Shown here: positions 48,519 through 61,111 of the stretch, piece by piece | How positions within the stretch are numbered: the stretch's first letter is position 1 | Layout of the letters: each line of letters starts with the position of its first letter | Assembly: GCA_005406025.1 (NCBI GenBank) | Contig: BGZK01000732.1 | Location: 62,001-126,000, forward strand | Reading direction: 5' to 3' | Source: Eumeta japonica | Lineage: Eukaryota > Arthropoda > Insecta > Lepidoptera > Psychidae | DNA: 64,000 nucleotides | Notes under the pieces: generated by a model | Databases searched by the model: none | The model's input: the letters and a program-made list of their open reading frames with translations, nothing else | What the model was told of the DNA's origin: nothing | Program-made: the position numbers and the translations under genes

Positions 48519-50321
48519 ATTAATTTTCAGAACATTTTGTGGTGCAGGTTCTGGCTTGGGAATACTCGCGTCAGCGTGTAAGTGGTGAAAAACAGCAAAA
48601 ATTAAGTCATACTGCTGTTTGCTTTGCACTTTCTTTGTCACTGTTTCCAACAAGCAGTGCAAACTTTTTCATCTTCTTAACATTCACACTTAAACAATAA
48701 TTTTAAACAGGAAATATAAGCAACTTATTTATAAAAGTATAATGTCTAATATTAAAAAAAATCTTTCGTCAGGATATCAGCTGGTATATCAGCTATAGGC
48801 CAATAAAATATTAATGTAACTTTTTTCGGAATACATTCTCTGCAAAAATGATATTTATGTACTCTTTTTAAAGCAAATCGTAATATCATAATCATAACAA
48901 ATTAATGAGGAAGCTGTTAGTTTATGACACGTTACGGATATTACATTCAATAGAAATAAATTGCAATGCACACAGACTTAGTTACGTCTACAGGAATATA
49001 GACGCATTGGTAATATTTAAACATGTAAAGTGCTAAAACATTACCTGTGTAAATATATTTGTACGTACAAACCTTTCAAATGTTAGCGTATTTTCACGAT
49101 AGCAGTCCGCGTGGACCAAGTGCATTTGCACGTTCGTTGGGATGCTACTTCTATTGTGAGCGGTGTACCCGACCGGTGAGATAAACAAACGTACAAAAAT
49201 GAAAGGTTTATTTACATTTACACAACTAGGTGGTGTTTAGAAAATGAATTTATAAACAAAGTACCTTTTGATTCGTTCATTTTACAATGTTAAAAATAGA
49301 CAAAAATATGTTTTAATGTTACGGTAAAGGCAATATTTTTCTCATAAAAACGTATATGAGACCGACTTTGTATATGAGACACTGGTATTACAAATAACTC
49401 ATCTATCAAACGATTTCGGCTTGAGAATGTTTTAGTAAATATTATAATAATCTGTGCGTTATTTTTGTGAGAATTCTATTAAAAATCAAAAGGCTAATAA
49501 CTATAGGCAGATTTAGAGAGTGTAACTACTTAAGGAATAATAGACCAACAAAAAATTACACTAGTAATTAGTAAAGTAATTGTGCAATTAATTACAATTA
49601 ATCACGTAATTATGAAGCACGTGGCCTGAGATGTAAACTATAAAATAACGGCCAAATTGAGAAAAATAACTACCTCTAAGGTTTGAATAAGTAATTTCCT
49701 TTCAAACCTCTAAGGTTTGAAGAAAACAATAAATACTTATTAATATCAACCAATTCACAAGCAGAACATTTTAATGAAAACATAAGAACATCGATTAATT
49801 CTATGCGAACAAGTACTGATAACAAACATTTATTACATATCAATTTATATTCCAATCCGCTGCATAAGACTTCTACTAATTTATTTATTTTCATACATGC
49901 AGTTTTCTCGCTAATAAATTCTTTACTATACGAATCATGATCAACTCTGAATTTTGAACTTTCATATTATCTTATTCATTGATATTATACCTCCATTTAA
50001 GTAAATTGTAAATTGAGCAACTTTTAAAGTAAAATCCCCAGTTCAAATTTTGCATTTCTTTGGCGATTATGTGACGTAATTTAAAGAAATAATGTCAATA
50101 ATATTTTGATCATGATGTATGATATTTTTTGGTATTAGCTGTGAGCATTCTCTTTGCATATTTAACATTAGCATATTTTAATAACAATGTCGTATTTTCA
50201 TTAGGAACAACATTTAAATTTCACGTCGGCCGTGAAAAAAACGTGATTATTTTGTTTAAGTAACGACTGCGATGTATTATTATTTTTCTTCTTTTGCAAG
50301 AGACCGTCATTTTCATCGTCA
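48519..50321. other. AT-rich intergenic DNA, no gene seen
   Basis: A short duplicated phrase 'cctctaaggtttgaa' lies at about 49671 and 49707. A small balanced patch lies at 49085-49190. No gene. Confidence 0.4.
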
Positions 50322-51820
50322 ATTTTTAATATTTTGAGAGGAAAAAAGCCCTTCTGCAAATCGGACCAGGTCGGGGCGCGCTGACGCAGACGCTAAGCCC
50401 AGTTACGAAAATATTGGAAAGTTTTTTGGATACGATGCGAAATTCTTCCAAAATATAATTAAAGAAAAATTATAAAATCATCATTAGTGAAAGATTTATC
50501 ATGAAATTTTGACTTTAATTATATAAAATAGGGAAAAAGTTCTTTCGTATTTTAAATATAAATACAAGATAAATTTTCACCATATTTGATTTACATTTAA
50601 TTATGATACGCATACTCCATTCTGTTCAATAACTTGTTTCATAGGCAGTGACATAATCCCATTGCTATACAAACTCTGGGACTTCTGATCAAAAAACTAC
50701 AACAAATAGCTTGGACAGTCCTCTCTTGATGTTAACTTGACACTACGTAAAGAATTCTGAAGAGAACAAAACAGGTGAAAATCTGAGGATACAAGGTCAG
50801 GGCTATATGCTGGATGCAATACCGCTTTCCAACCAAACTCTCTCAATATTTGCTGAGTGGCTAAAGATGATGTGTGTGGGCTAGAGCTATCATGGTGAAA
50901 AGCCACACCCTTTCTGTTGACCGATTCTGGCCGTATTTTCTTTATTTCTTGCTTGAGTCGCGTCAGCTGTTCGCAGTAGAAATCTGGATTGATGGTTTTG
51001 CGTGACGGTAAAAGCTTGTAATGAATAATGTCCTTCCAATTCCATAATACACATCGCATCAACTTAATGCGAGTTATTCCGGGTTTCGATATAGTCTGTG
51101 GAGCTTGCTTGCCTTTTGACCATGATCTTTTGCACACGTTCTAGTTGTAGATAATCTATTTTTTATCACTAGGGATCAATCTTTTTAAAAAAGTTTCGGT
51201 TTCATTAAGTTTCAATAGAGAGTCGTATATGAGTAGATACACGATTCCTTAGATTTCTTTCAGTGACCTCATGTAGGACCCAAGTATCGAATTTTTGTTG
51301 TATATCCAGTTTTTTAAAAATAGATTAAAACTGTTTTGTGTTCAATTCCCAGATCTTCAGCTATGTCTTAAGAACTAATATAATCTTGCTCTACTTTTTC
51401 CAAAATGGCATCGACTTTATCCGTAACAGGTCGAACAGAGCGAGGTTCATCTTTGACGTCAAAATTAGCAGACTGAAAACGCTTGAACCGGTTTTGCGTT
51501 ACTCTTAGCGACACCACATCGGGCCCATAAACGTTAAAAATTTTTTTTGTGACTTGGGTCGCATTTTTTCCTTTTTTGTAATAAAACTTTAAAACGTATC
51601 AAATTCTTACGTTAGATTCCTTCATTTTAGTGGCCAGAAATACAATAGAAAAATAGCGCAACACCCATTGTTTTCACTTTATATTTTTTTATTTAAAAAT
51701 ATATGTAATAGATGTATTTATTGGTATCAAAACTAGCTAAATACAAACAGCACAATCAAATAGATTTTACTGCAACTTTAATTTATTAAAATATAAAAAA
51801 GCTATTTCCCCGGCCTAATA
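50322..51820 (-). mobile_element. Near full-length mariner, copy 7, inactive
   Basis: The 5' terminus on the minus strand begins at 51820 ('tattaggccggggaaatagc'). The N-terminal transposase region (51570-51250) carries in-frame stops at 51370-51368 and 51316-51314 plus a frameshift. The catalytic half is still open for 146 codons (51137-50697): 'KGKQAPQTISKPGITRIKL', 'WNWKDIIHYKLLPS' (the region around the second catalytic Asp, here not intact), 'GVAFHHDSSSPHTS' (HHDN block), and 'HPAYSPDLVSSDFHLFCSL' (cf. SPDLAPSDYHLF, third Asp). The remainder to 50360 is the C-terminus and 3' non-coding DNA. It is the best-preserved transposon here but not functional. Confidence 0.9.
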
Positions 51821-52619
51821 TATCTCTGTATTTCCCTGTTGTCGTAGTATAATATAATCGCAAAAAAATGATCTTGCTTTGAACCCCATTTTAACCGTAC
51901 ATCTCAGTATATAAAGTACAGACCGTCTACAAGGGTGTCCTGATTACTGATTGTAAGATTATTGGTAACTATAAATTGTATGTATTTCTGTGTATTTTAA
52001 TACTCAATTTTTAAACCAATCACAAACGTGCATTTATAGCAGTTTATGTGAAATGTATGCCGCTCCACAAGCATTAAAATATATATTCAATGTATATAAA
52101 AAACGGAGAGTTCTATGTCTGTTTGGATGAAAAGGAGACTTTTTTTTATTTATTTCATCATGTATATCAATACGCTAAATTAACAACGTCAACATAATTA
52201 ACCGTCGGTAAGATTTTTTTATTTCAATATTTCTTCGATCTGTCCATCTGAAGGACCTTCGTAATGTAATACAAGCCTAGGCGACGAGCACTGGAAAATC
52301 AAGCAGAAAGACGTCGAAGTAAAGTGAATTGTATCAGATGACTATTTAACATATACTTAAAATATTGTTTATGAAGAAGTTTTGTGATAAAAAGAAAATA
52401 AAATTAATATTTATAATTTGTGCGAATTCTTCGCACAGGGTACGTCTATTTATATACATATATCTCTATCGGTCACCTCTAACCTATATTGTAATACAGA
52501 CTTGAATAAGTAAAAGAATCTGTCTAATTAACTAGTCTATTTACGAATGCCATATTTATGAACGTAAACATCATAGGGTTGTTGAGAAAAGATCAATCTT
52601 TGCGTAGGAAATAAAGTCT
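51821..52619. other. AT-rich intergenic DNA, no gene seen
   Basis: No feature was recognised. Confidence 0.35.
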
Positions 52620-52885
52620 ATCGGACTTTGCTTGGTATTTAGTATAGTAAAATTGTCTCATTACAAGCGATTTTGGCTTTCCGTAATGGAGTTCTGATCC
52701 CTACTCTTATGTATGGTAGTGAAAGTTGAAGAAGAAGAAACATAAACGAAGAGTCTATGCAGTGACGATGCCACCCTCGCGTGGTATGTTTGAACCATCT
52801 TTAAAAGATAGAGGTGGGAACGGTGAAATCAGAGACAGGTGTGGTTTGAAATAAGATGTAGTGACCAGAGTAGAGAAAAGTATAT
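52620..52885 (+). mobile_element. Decayed RTE-like LINE fragment, forward strand
   Basis: 'FRNGVLIPTLMYGSES' (52678-52726) matches the conserved segment after the RT domain in RTE-type elements ('NGVLIPTLMYGSETW'). Shifted frames give 'NEESMQ' and a 'SETGVV'-like piece, then a 'TRVEK' remnant (about 52866). It is the same family as the fossils at 2543 and 7736 but in the opposite orientation. Short and broken. Confidence 0.65.
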
Positions 52886-52969
52886 TAAGCAAAGTGATGC
52901 ATATAATTAAATATATTTTATCTGATAAACAAACAACTGAATGTGCTGGTTATAAAATAGACATGTAGA

Positions 52970-53075
52970 TGTTCAAGAACCGTGCTGACGCGCTTTAAAT
53001 CCGCCGGCGAGCCTCGCGGAGTGTTCGTCTTTGTATACGGAGCCCCGACGCACTATGGACCGCGGGGGGGAAACA
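52970..53075. promoter_or_regulatory. Short GC-rich island
   Basis: About 100 bp of GC-rich sequence in AT-rich DNA with no coding frame. It may be regulatory or a repeat remnant. Confidence 0.2.
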
Positions 53076-53344
53076 TATGTCATAAATCTATAACTCCATT
53101 GTTTTTAGAGCTAAAATTTTGAAATTTTGGGATTATGTAGAAGAATAAATAAACTACAAATACATTTCGATAAAATAATTTTAATATAATAATTAACATG
53201 GAAAAATAATTATTGTCAAAAATTAAAAATTTAATTTCGAATATTTATTTTTAAGGTATACCTACATAAAAAAAGAAAAATATAAAACTAATCAAAACAT
53301 TAATGAGATAGCTAAATCAAACTTAATTTATTGTTATACCTAAT

Positions 53345-54330
53345 TTTATTCAAAATAAGTCGTTAGTCCGAAAAATGTAATAAATTTTGTGTCTTCTGTT
53401 AAAGGTTTTTAGTAATCTTTTTAGGAGTTTTTCTGAGACTGTAAATTTAAGGTTAGGATGTACAATAAATAAATAAAGTATGAAAAACATCTTCGTTTGT
53501 AGCTTCTCTAGAACATTTTCGCCCATGATGTAGCCTAAATTTTTTATAGTCCTTATTTCTTGATTCCTGTGCATTTCCGAAAACTGGCCCAAAGGTAAAA
53601 CAGCATTATATCATATGATGCTTTCACCATGCATTGATATTTTGTGAATACAAGAAGGCATGTAGTACCAATTATATTGATTTACATAACAGTTGCTGTT
53701 TCTAAAACACATTCTCCTTTTTTTTCTGGGTTAATTTTTATGCATGAGACTGAAGGATTGTATGAAATCTTTTGATTAAATCCTCATCGAAACCCATTAT
53801 TTTGGCACTACAAGTAAGATTAGAGAAAAATCTTCTTGATGTATTTCCATTGTTAGAATTACCACTGAACTGTCTTGGCTTATCGATGATCAAACCCATT
53901 TCTTTTCGGAATCTTTTTTTTTATACACCGTTTCTTTTCTTCTTTTAATTTTTGCTTTTCTAGGCCTTTCGCAGCCCATGTTTTGAAAAGCATATCATAG
54001 GACACGTGTAGCACAAATTCCATAAACCTAATGCAAGCATATAATGTAGGCAAGCCGTATCTAAATGTTTCTTCCTTTTCATATTTCGCACTAGCGTCAA
54101 ATTATTCGTTTCGGAAGGTTTTGCACCACAAACCTCGCAAACGGAGGTTGCATTTTTATCTGTTAAAACATCACTTTTTCATCTATTATAGTCAAAAACA
54201 ACTCATAATTCACTGATACTTGTATTTTGTTTTGTACTATTAGATAAGGTATTAAATTCTGAATTTCATTTTTCATCATATTTATCAGAGTTGACGTTTT
54301 TTCTAGCGTTTGGCTTCATATAAATTTTAT
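53345..54330 (-). mobile_element. Decayed transposase resembling the Transib/RAG1 C-terminal region
   Basis: The reverse strand gives an ordered, frameshifted series: a Cys-pair segment 'TSVCEVCGAKPSETNNL' (about 54160-54110), 'HYMLALGLWNLCY' (about 54050-54010), 'MGLIIDKPRQFSGNSNNGN' followed by 'TSRRFFSN' (frames shift; about 53905-53825), 'KIMGFDEDLIKRFHTILQ' (about 53806-53750), 'FGPVFGNAQESRNKDYKKFR' and 'HHGRKCSREATNEDVFHTL' (about 53600-53495), and 'SLRKTPKKITKNL' (about 53440-53400). This order parallels the end of RAG1/Transib catalytic cores (a G-N-ARK/RR block, then S/EE/G-x-E/R-NK...R with the catalytic Glu, then a conserved basic/ED segment). The HK..H block is mostly lost. Family assignment is from memory; a related arthropod DDE family is the alternative. 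Confidence 0.55.
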
Positions 54331-55734
54331 ATTTTCCCATAATTTCCATCAACAATAGATATGTTTGATAACCTAAACTTATCAAACGTATCTAAACCAA
54401 AACGCAATCATTCAAAAACAAACGATTGCGGTCAATTTCGTGGGTATTCGATAGCTTTAACAGCGTATCACTAACTTCTAACCATTGCATAATAAAATAA
54501 AAAAACGTTGAGATAACATACTTCACGTAGTCCTTATATATAGAGCAATTATCCAAAGAAACCTAAAATTCCTTATTAATCTATTTAGCTATAATGAAAT
54601 AGGTATCTACAAATTTAATCTTAATTGCCTTCGAGTTAATGAACTAAAATAATATAAAAAAAATTTTAATCATTGCAAAGTAGAAGTTATGTAAAAGTCA
54701 CTACGCGCCGTATCTTTGACGTTTACCGAGTGTGTCTGTATTTATTATTTCGAATGCATATCGTTAGGTCGCAAGTTTTCGCAAAAAAAAATTGTTTTAT
54801 TATGTAGCTACGTACATTTCTAACAAAACAGAATAAATTTCCCAACTGAGGCAAACTGAGATAATAATTAAAACTCTAATTGAAATTTAGAAATGCGCGA
54901 AAAATCTGCGTCTTGATAAAAATTCCGATTAAAAAATAATTTATAAATAAAATGTAAAAAAAAAAACAAAGAGTTTTAAAGTAGATAAACCACACATTAT
55001 TTAAAATAAATTTTAAATTTATGGAATGCATATTTTTTATGTTACATAACGATGAAGCTGTAGCATGTAAATAGAAAAGCGGAGTAAGTCAGTTTAATTA
55101 TTTTTTTAAGTATTTAAATAAACTTCTGGTACTTGTAATTTTGAAATCATACATCTTCATAAGTTGGCAACAATATTCTGTCATTTTTTTGAATAAAGGA
55201 GAATAATGACTTTATCCATTTTTGGCATATTTCCCTTCCTCGCGTCCTATAGTGCAACGTCATTTTTCTTTTGTACGGAGATGTAATTTGCTTATATTTT
55301 ATTACATATATACAATTGGCATAAACTTTATACATGATAATTGTAAAGCGTTTAGAATAAGGGAAGGTCTGTTAAAGTGGCCACCCTAAGCTTTGAATTG
55401 AATGAATCTCCTGTTAGTCAAATATTAACAATTATTTCCCCACTTTAATTTAATACCTAGAACTAAAACAGTTTTGATACGTCTTTGTTATTTTGACCAA
55501 TATCAACATATTAAATAGTATTGTATGTTTAAAACTTAAAAGGGAGATTACTATTCAGGTTGTGTAAAGTGGCCTAAATAAATCCACGGAGTGGATAAAG
55601 TGGCATAGTCGCAATTAAATGTAATAAACTGTAAGATTAATTAAAGTTTTAACAAAAATTGACACAGGAAATAATTTCAAGTAACAAAGGAATTCGAATC
55701 TTTTTACTCTCGTTATGTTTCATTGTTCATTAAT
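54331..55734. other. Very AT-rich intergenic DNA, no gene seen
   Basis: The phrase 'aaagtggc' recurs at about 55374, 55566, 55597 and (outside this interval) 56061. These may be remnants of the element that includes the helix-turn-helix fossil at 55735. Confidence 0.3.
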
Positions 55735-55890
55735 AAGCATGAAATTTTGCTGAGTGTGATTTCCTGGTGACGTTTTTTAAAAACAGAAGTCCAAATTTTT
55801 CCAGCCATTTAAGTTTCTTTATCAAACGTGTGTTCTATATTATTACGTTCAGCCAACTGATAGGCTAGTCTTCTAACATCCAAGTTAATC
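55735..55890 (-). mobile_element. Pogo/Jerky-type (CENP-B helix-turn-helix) transposase fragment
   Basis: The reverse strand reads 'DVRRLAYQLAERNNIEHTFD' (about 55881-55822), a stop, then 'MAGKIWTSVFKKRHQEITLS' (about 55809-55749). This matches the pattern 'DVRRLAYQLAE.N.I.HPF....MAG.DWL..FLKRHPEISLR.PE' of CENP-B-type DNA-binding domains in insect pogo/Jerky-like proteins. Reverse text farther upstream ('KARKLFKRRVKG', about 56050) may belong to it. The DDE domain was not found downstream. Confidence 0.6.
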
Positions 55891-57117
55891 CATAAAATCG
55901 CATTTAAATATTTAAAATGTGGTGCACAAATTCTTTTTATTGCTCTGAATTAAATGTTGGACGGTGAGAACCCAAAGTACTTTTTTATTTTCAATAACTT
56001 CTTTTTTTGTCCTTTCACACGTCGTTTGAATAATTTTCTGGCCTTAACTTTAAAACGTAGAAAGTGGCCTACTATGTCACTTTGTTTCCCTATATACTAG
56101 ACTATTTAATCAAAACGGAACACCTATACAAAAAAAATCAAATTAAATCTCTATTGAGGTTATATTGTTTTTTACTATGTACTGTTCATACCGTCGAAAT
56201 AATTAACCATTTTTATGTAATTTACGGCAATCGAAGCATATGTTTGGAGAAGAGAACTGATTAGATTTCTAGATCTATTGGTAGAGTAGACTAAAAGTTA
56301 TTTCAAAAAACATTTTCCAGAAAATTTTATATTCAGAATTCCTCAATACCTACGCGGCGATATTCGTTCAACATTTCAAAAAGTCTAAGTTGAGTGGGCT
56401 TTTTTCGAATGTCGCAAACTGCGCATCGATCGGTCAATCCATTCAAAAGTTTTAAAAGGAATGTATTTTTTATTCCACTACGAACAAAAGCGACGACTTG
56501 GATTACGTAACCCTTCCCTTTTTCCACGTGAGCAGCAAAAAAACGGCTAGCTCTAGTCACCTTCACAGGAATTTTTTTTTAAATCACCTATCGTTATGAT
56601 GATTTTTGTCTATTGAACAGAAAAAACTCGACCCTCCTGAGCGCTCACGGGGAGTGCTCCGGTAGTTACATTAAATGAACAAGACTTGTTCTTTTAAAAC
56701 ATTTCTGAATTCATAAATGATATATGATTATCTATAAACGTGTTGAGGATATGCGGTGTTTTAATGGCAATTCAAGACGACACACAATGTCATACATAAT
56801 ATAACAAATCTAATGCATTTTATTTTAAAACATCACAATTGTAAGCGTGCTGCGTTCCTTGAGCCTAATTTAATATTAAGGGTTTAAAATAAAGGCGACT
56901 ACACGACAAGGCCGAGGTACTGTAGGACATACAATGAATACGAAATTGGGACCGCCAAATGCGAGGGAAAAATTCGATGAACGAATATTGTGTCTATGTA
57001 AGGTATAATACCACAGGAGCACCACTCGAGTACTGTAGTTTATTCTCACATATTTACTTGACATGTCATTCATAGAAATAGGATCTGTTGTTTGGCCACT
57101 ACGATAGAAATTAAAAA
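55891..57117. other. Intergenic DNA, possible remnants of the pogo-like element
   Basis: A 77-codon reverse frame at 56333-56566 contains 'CAVCDIRKKP' and is protein-like, but I cannot assign it. It may be part of the same decayed element. The rest is unassigned. Confidence 0.25.
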
Positions 57118-57760
57118 AAAGGACAAGTGCGAGTAGAATTTGTATATTGAGAGTTTCGTATTTTTTTTTTTTTTGTGAAATTGTGTAGGAAATAGTTAAC
57201 TAAATACGTATATAATGATCGTAATTGACCATAAATTTTATTCAAGAAGTTCGGTAAGTCATTTTTTTAGTCAGATTTCGTGCGCGCGTGTGTGAAATAC
57301 GATACATTTTCAGGGTACTATAGGCATTACTAAGAACGCTTATAGTTTGATTGATTACAATAAAAATTGGTATGGAGAGAGCTGGAAGTCAATAAAAGTA
57401 CGTACGATGCATTCTTTTTGAGTTCACTTGATAACTACTAAAAATCCTTGTAGTATAACCAATTTCAATAGAATGTAGTATGAAAATAGCTGGAAGGCAA
57501 TGAAATATACAGAATGCACGTTTTAAGTTTCCGTGGGTATTACTAAAACCCTTATAACTTTATTAATGTTATTAGTACAGAAAGAGTGCCTTATAGTTTT
57601 AGTTGTTTTCTGTAAGATCAATAATCACGTTTACGTTTTGATCGATTCTAACAAAATTTAGAATGGAAATAATTTTTAAGGTTCATAATTAAATGTTCAA
57701 CGAAATTATTAAAAATCATTATAATTCAACCAATTTCGATGTAATTGCATTTTTTTTTCT
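57118..57760. repeat. Degenerate copy of the 'ggacaagtgcgagt' lepidopteran repeat
   Basis: 'ggacaagtgcgagtagaa' (57120) and 'gagtttcgta' resemble the common lepidopteran phrase 'ggacaagtgcgagtcggact...gggttccgta'. Then diverged units built on 'ggtatggagagagctggaag' and 'tatgaaaatagctggaag' occur at about 57370 and 57480. Non-coding. Confidence 0.45.
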
Positions 57761-59019
57761 TATTAATTTAGTTGGTCGTTTAGGGTACGGAAGGAAAAAA
57801 TATTATAGTTTAATTTGTTTAAAAATAGAACGAGACTGGAACAAACCCGAAGTGATGTGACCAGAGGTGCGCGGGTAGTGTGGGAGCGGGTGCGGGAGCT
57901 GCGACGAGACAACTTCTAATGTAGAATTTTTTGAGAGGACGGAGCCGTGAGTAAAGTTTCAAAGCAATGAGTAATGTCTTTAGTGTCCATAAATTTGTCA
58001 TATTTTCATAAGTAAATCACTGACTCGACTTATGAGATTTGGTATAGAGATAGCCTCGCAATAACTGAAAAGCTTGATCGAGGATTTTTTTCTTCTTCTT
58101 TTTTCTCGTCTATTAGTAGGAAAAAATTTAGGAATTCCCGGGAATAGCAACTTCCTAGTATCGAAGTCCAAAATTATCGAGACTTTAAAGGATGAAATGT
58201 ACAGAATTAAATTTCTCAGAGTGCAAGTGTTGTTCACATTTGACTAAATTTTGTACATTATCTGTACTATTATTTGAACATTACAATCGCTCTCTTTAGA
58301 CACAGTTCGTATGTGGATGTGAAAACATAACTAGTTATGCATTTTTCTTCCATGACGCTGTTAGGTACTAGTTAGAAAGGAGAGGCAAAGAACGAGATGG
58401 TGTTATTCCATCAAAAGAGAGAAAGAGTGGTTCCACAGAGTATATTTGTACTCTTACACGAGATAATGTACCATTTTGCGATTTTAAAATGAAAAGAAAG
58501 AATAAGCATTCTAATTTTATTGCCAATAGTCAGTAATCTGTTTGTTTAAAGTGAATCTGGTCAAAAAAGAGAAATCTTACCATGTGAGAGTCGGTATTCT
58601 TGCTTCATATGTTTAAGAACCAATAGGTATAATGGAATTCGGGATAAGTTGTAGAGAAATCGTTACGTTTTTATATGAAAAAGCTTGTTGAAAATAAGAA
58701 TATAAAATGCAAGCGGCAAATGATTCTTATTTAATTTTATTTAGATAAGATAAGAATATTAATCAAATTACAAACTTCCAGTCAAAGAACGGAGGGCTTT
58801 GGATTTGGCAGTGACAACCGTAGTTGAATATTTTGAACATAAGCGGTTTGAAGTGTATAATGAATATAGTTAGTTGTGTGTTTTGCTAACAATATAAGGA
58901 ATTTAATTTTACAGCATAAAAAAACCAAAAATACTTCTATACAAATTCGATGCACCTAAACCATGATGTGACGCAAAACACGATGAAAAATAAAAGGTTG
59001 GGAATGTAATAAGCTAATA
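57761..59019. other. Intergenic DNA downstream of the spliced gene, no gene seen
   Basis: 'gatttggtatagagatagcc' (58030) suggests the repeat family at 57118 continues. No other gene was recognised. Confidence 0.35.
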
Positions 59020-59025
59020 TTTATT
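59020..59025 (-). terminator. Putative poly(A) signal AATAAA for the DUF4803-like gene
   Basis: AATAAA on the minus strand, about 125 nt downstream of the stop codon at 59151-59149, a suitable distance for a short 3' UTR. Such hexamers are frequent in AT-rich DNA, so this is tentative. Confidence 0.35.
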
Positions 59026-59148
59026 TATAAAATAAAGTAGAAGTTACAGTAGGGGAGGATTATATAAATTTACACATGAAAATATATTTTAAAAACTGAT
59101 GTAATCGTATTTAAATGAATTTCAACGAATAATTGGAAGAGATCCTTT

Positions 59149-59488
59149 TTATGGCTCTATAGTGCCAGTGAACAACCATTGAAAGAATGCTTTAAGTGCA
59201 AACCGACCCGTAAACATAAAAATACTATCATCCATATCAAAAACTTTCAAAGAAATAAAACCACCGTGATCTTCTTGCCCTTTGTAAAAAATACCAAGCC
59301 CTCCGATGGGCGAAGGCGGATTGGTAATAACCTCTTGCAGGTCTATGAATGGAATCAGAGATTGGCTTCCATCTCTATTCCAATCTGACAGCTGGAACGC
59401 CACGGAGCTGTCACCTGGTGTGCTCAATTCCTTATTGCGTTTTGGGCCGCGCAATGGATCACCACACTTATCTAAGTTGACCCGTTTT
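59149..59488 (-). CDS. DUF4803-like gene, terminal coding exon
   Basis: The last coding exon encodes residues 212-324 of the visible part and ends at a TAA (59151-59149). The acceptor is strong (pyrimidine-rich, ending 'ttattgcag' before 59488). The split codon AG|A joins exactly in phase 2 to the exon ending at 61112. It contains 'VNLDKCGDPLRGPKRN', 'LIPFIDLQEVITNPPSP' and 'GGLGIFYKGQEDHGGFISLK', a Pro-rich then Gly/aromatic-rich stretch that I recall from the C-termini of insect DUF4803 proteins. Function unknown. The gene name is by resemblance only; gene reality is well supported by the splice phases. Confidence 0.8.
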
Positions 59489-60439
59489 CTGCAATAACAA
59501 AAACAAAGAAGCCTAAGATAATTCATGTAAATTAATGGTCATTGCTTCTTTATTTATTATTTATTACATGGAACTAAATAAGTAATAAATGATTTATATG
59601 AAGTTATTCAACAACAACAACAACCCAAGTTATACAAAATTTAACAGTAGCATATTTTCAATATTGCAGCGTTACAGATTTCCGTCGAATTTATATGTAG
59701 TGTAACGGAAGTTTTAATCGGCTATAGATAAAAAACTCGGTATAGGCATTGGCCCTGGTGAGGAACCAAAGCCTCAGCTTTAAATGCACCAAAGGAACCC
59801 TGTCATGAAGAATCGAATTGCATCGACTAGCGAGTCGAGCAGCTGAGCTGACACGGGTCGCGTGCCACCTGAGTTCGGCGGACCTACGTAGGTTTGACGA
59901 AGGCCGCTGCTGCCGAACTCAAAATATGGGTAAGGGCTAACAAAGATAGTTAAAACAGATTAAATTATAGCGTACACTTACATTATAAGACCATATGTTG
60001 TATGTAATCGTATTTAACTTCACTTATATACAACAATGCGTCCGAAACTCGAATGCGGTGGACGAAAGCAATCATCTGCACTAGAGCGACGGGCACTTTT
60101 TTACCTTTTAACCAAAATATTTATTTTTTTACCACTAAATAGGCGTGTGCGGGTGCAGCCTTCACAAAGGATTCACCGCCTGGGTAACTACGCCAGGACT
60201 AGATGAGGTGTGATGTATCGAGATAACGCCGACGAAGTGACAGCTAAATTAGCGGCCGACTTGTATGTGGAATGAGGTGTGGTGAGCTTGCAAAGTGCGC
60301 ACGTGGACGCTGCTAACGTCGATATTTAGAGGTGTGACCTGATTCTTAAAAACGCAATAGGTGCTCCGCTGATCAATGAATATAAGACTCTTCTGCACTC
60401 TGCCGGGACTGATGAGTTTGTAACCGGCTAGCGCGTGCG

Positions 60440-60620
60440 TCTTAGCACTCCCTAAAAAACTAGCGAACCGCTAGTGTAACTTCGCAGTGTCCCCGCAACG
60501 GCGCCAGCGGCGGCGTCACATCCTGTTTACCGTTTCAGAGCTTCTGTTTGGTTGGTGCGTCGAGCCAAGCCGTGCGTCGTTTTATGTAAACAACGCGCGA
60601 CATGTAAATTCAGGAGGAAA
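60440..60620. promoter_or_regulatory. GC-rich intronic island
   Basis: A complex GC-rich block (60475-60605) inside the 1.6-kb intron between the exons at 61112 and 59488. No open frame is bounded by splice sites. A balanced stretch to its left (59750-60440) may be a decayed repeat. It could be an intronic enhancer. Confidence 0.3.
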
Positions 60621-61111
60621 CTATTGAATTGCGTTTGCGTTTTTCCGATTCACTTTGGTATTAGTTAACAATTCTTATGTGGACAATTGTGTGAGTTTTA
60701 AGAATAAGGTTCGTTGGGAATCATTGAAGATAATGCAATTAATAATAACTAATTCGAAAATTCAATAAAAACACAATCATAAAAAAAGGTTGAATGGATG
60801 TTATCATTATAATAAAAATAAATGATGATAATACTAGGCTATGGATGTAATAAGGTTGTTTTATGTATGAAAAGGAAATAGCTCTGAAAAAGTTTTTTTT
60901 CAGTTTCTCTCTTTTTTTTATTTCCGAATTGGTAGTAAATAAAAAATGGTATTAACTTTCAACGAGAGCCAGTAAATCTTGAATATTTTTCATATTTCAA
61001 ATATATTTCTTGACATTTATCTTGAATGTATTTCTTTTATTTCATTCTGTGATGATGTTACTACAGATTTAAAAATTACAAATGGATTTAATACGTCCAT
61101 AAATGTCTTAC

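Noticed and set aside
50697..51137. 146-codon frame as a working transposase gene
   Set aside because: It is only the catalytic half. The upstream half has stops and a frameshift, and its start Met is internal to the family protein.
59179..59497. Forward-strand frames over the terminal exon
   Set aside because: They are shadows of the minus-strand exon at 59149-59488, which is supported by splice phase.
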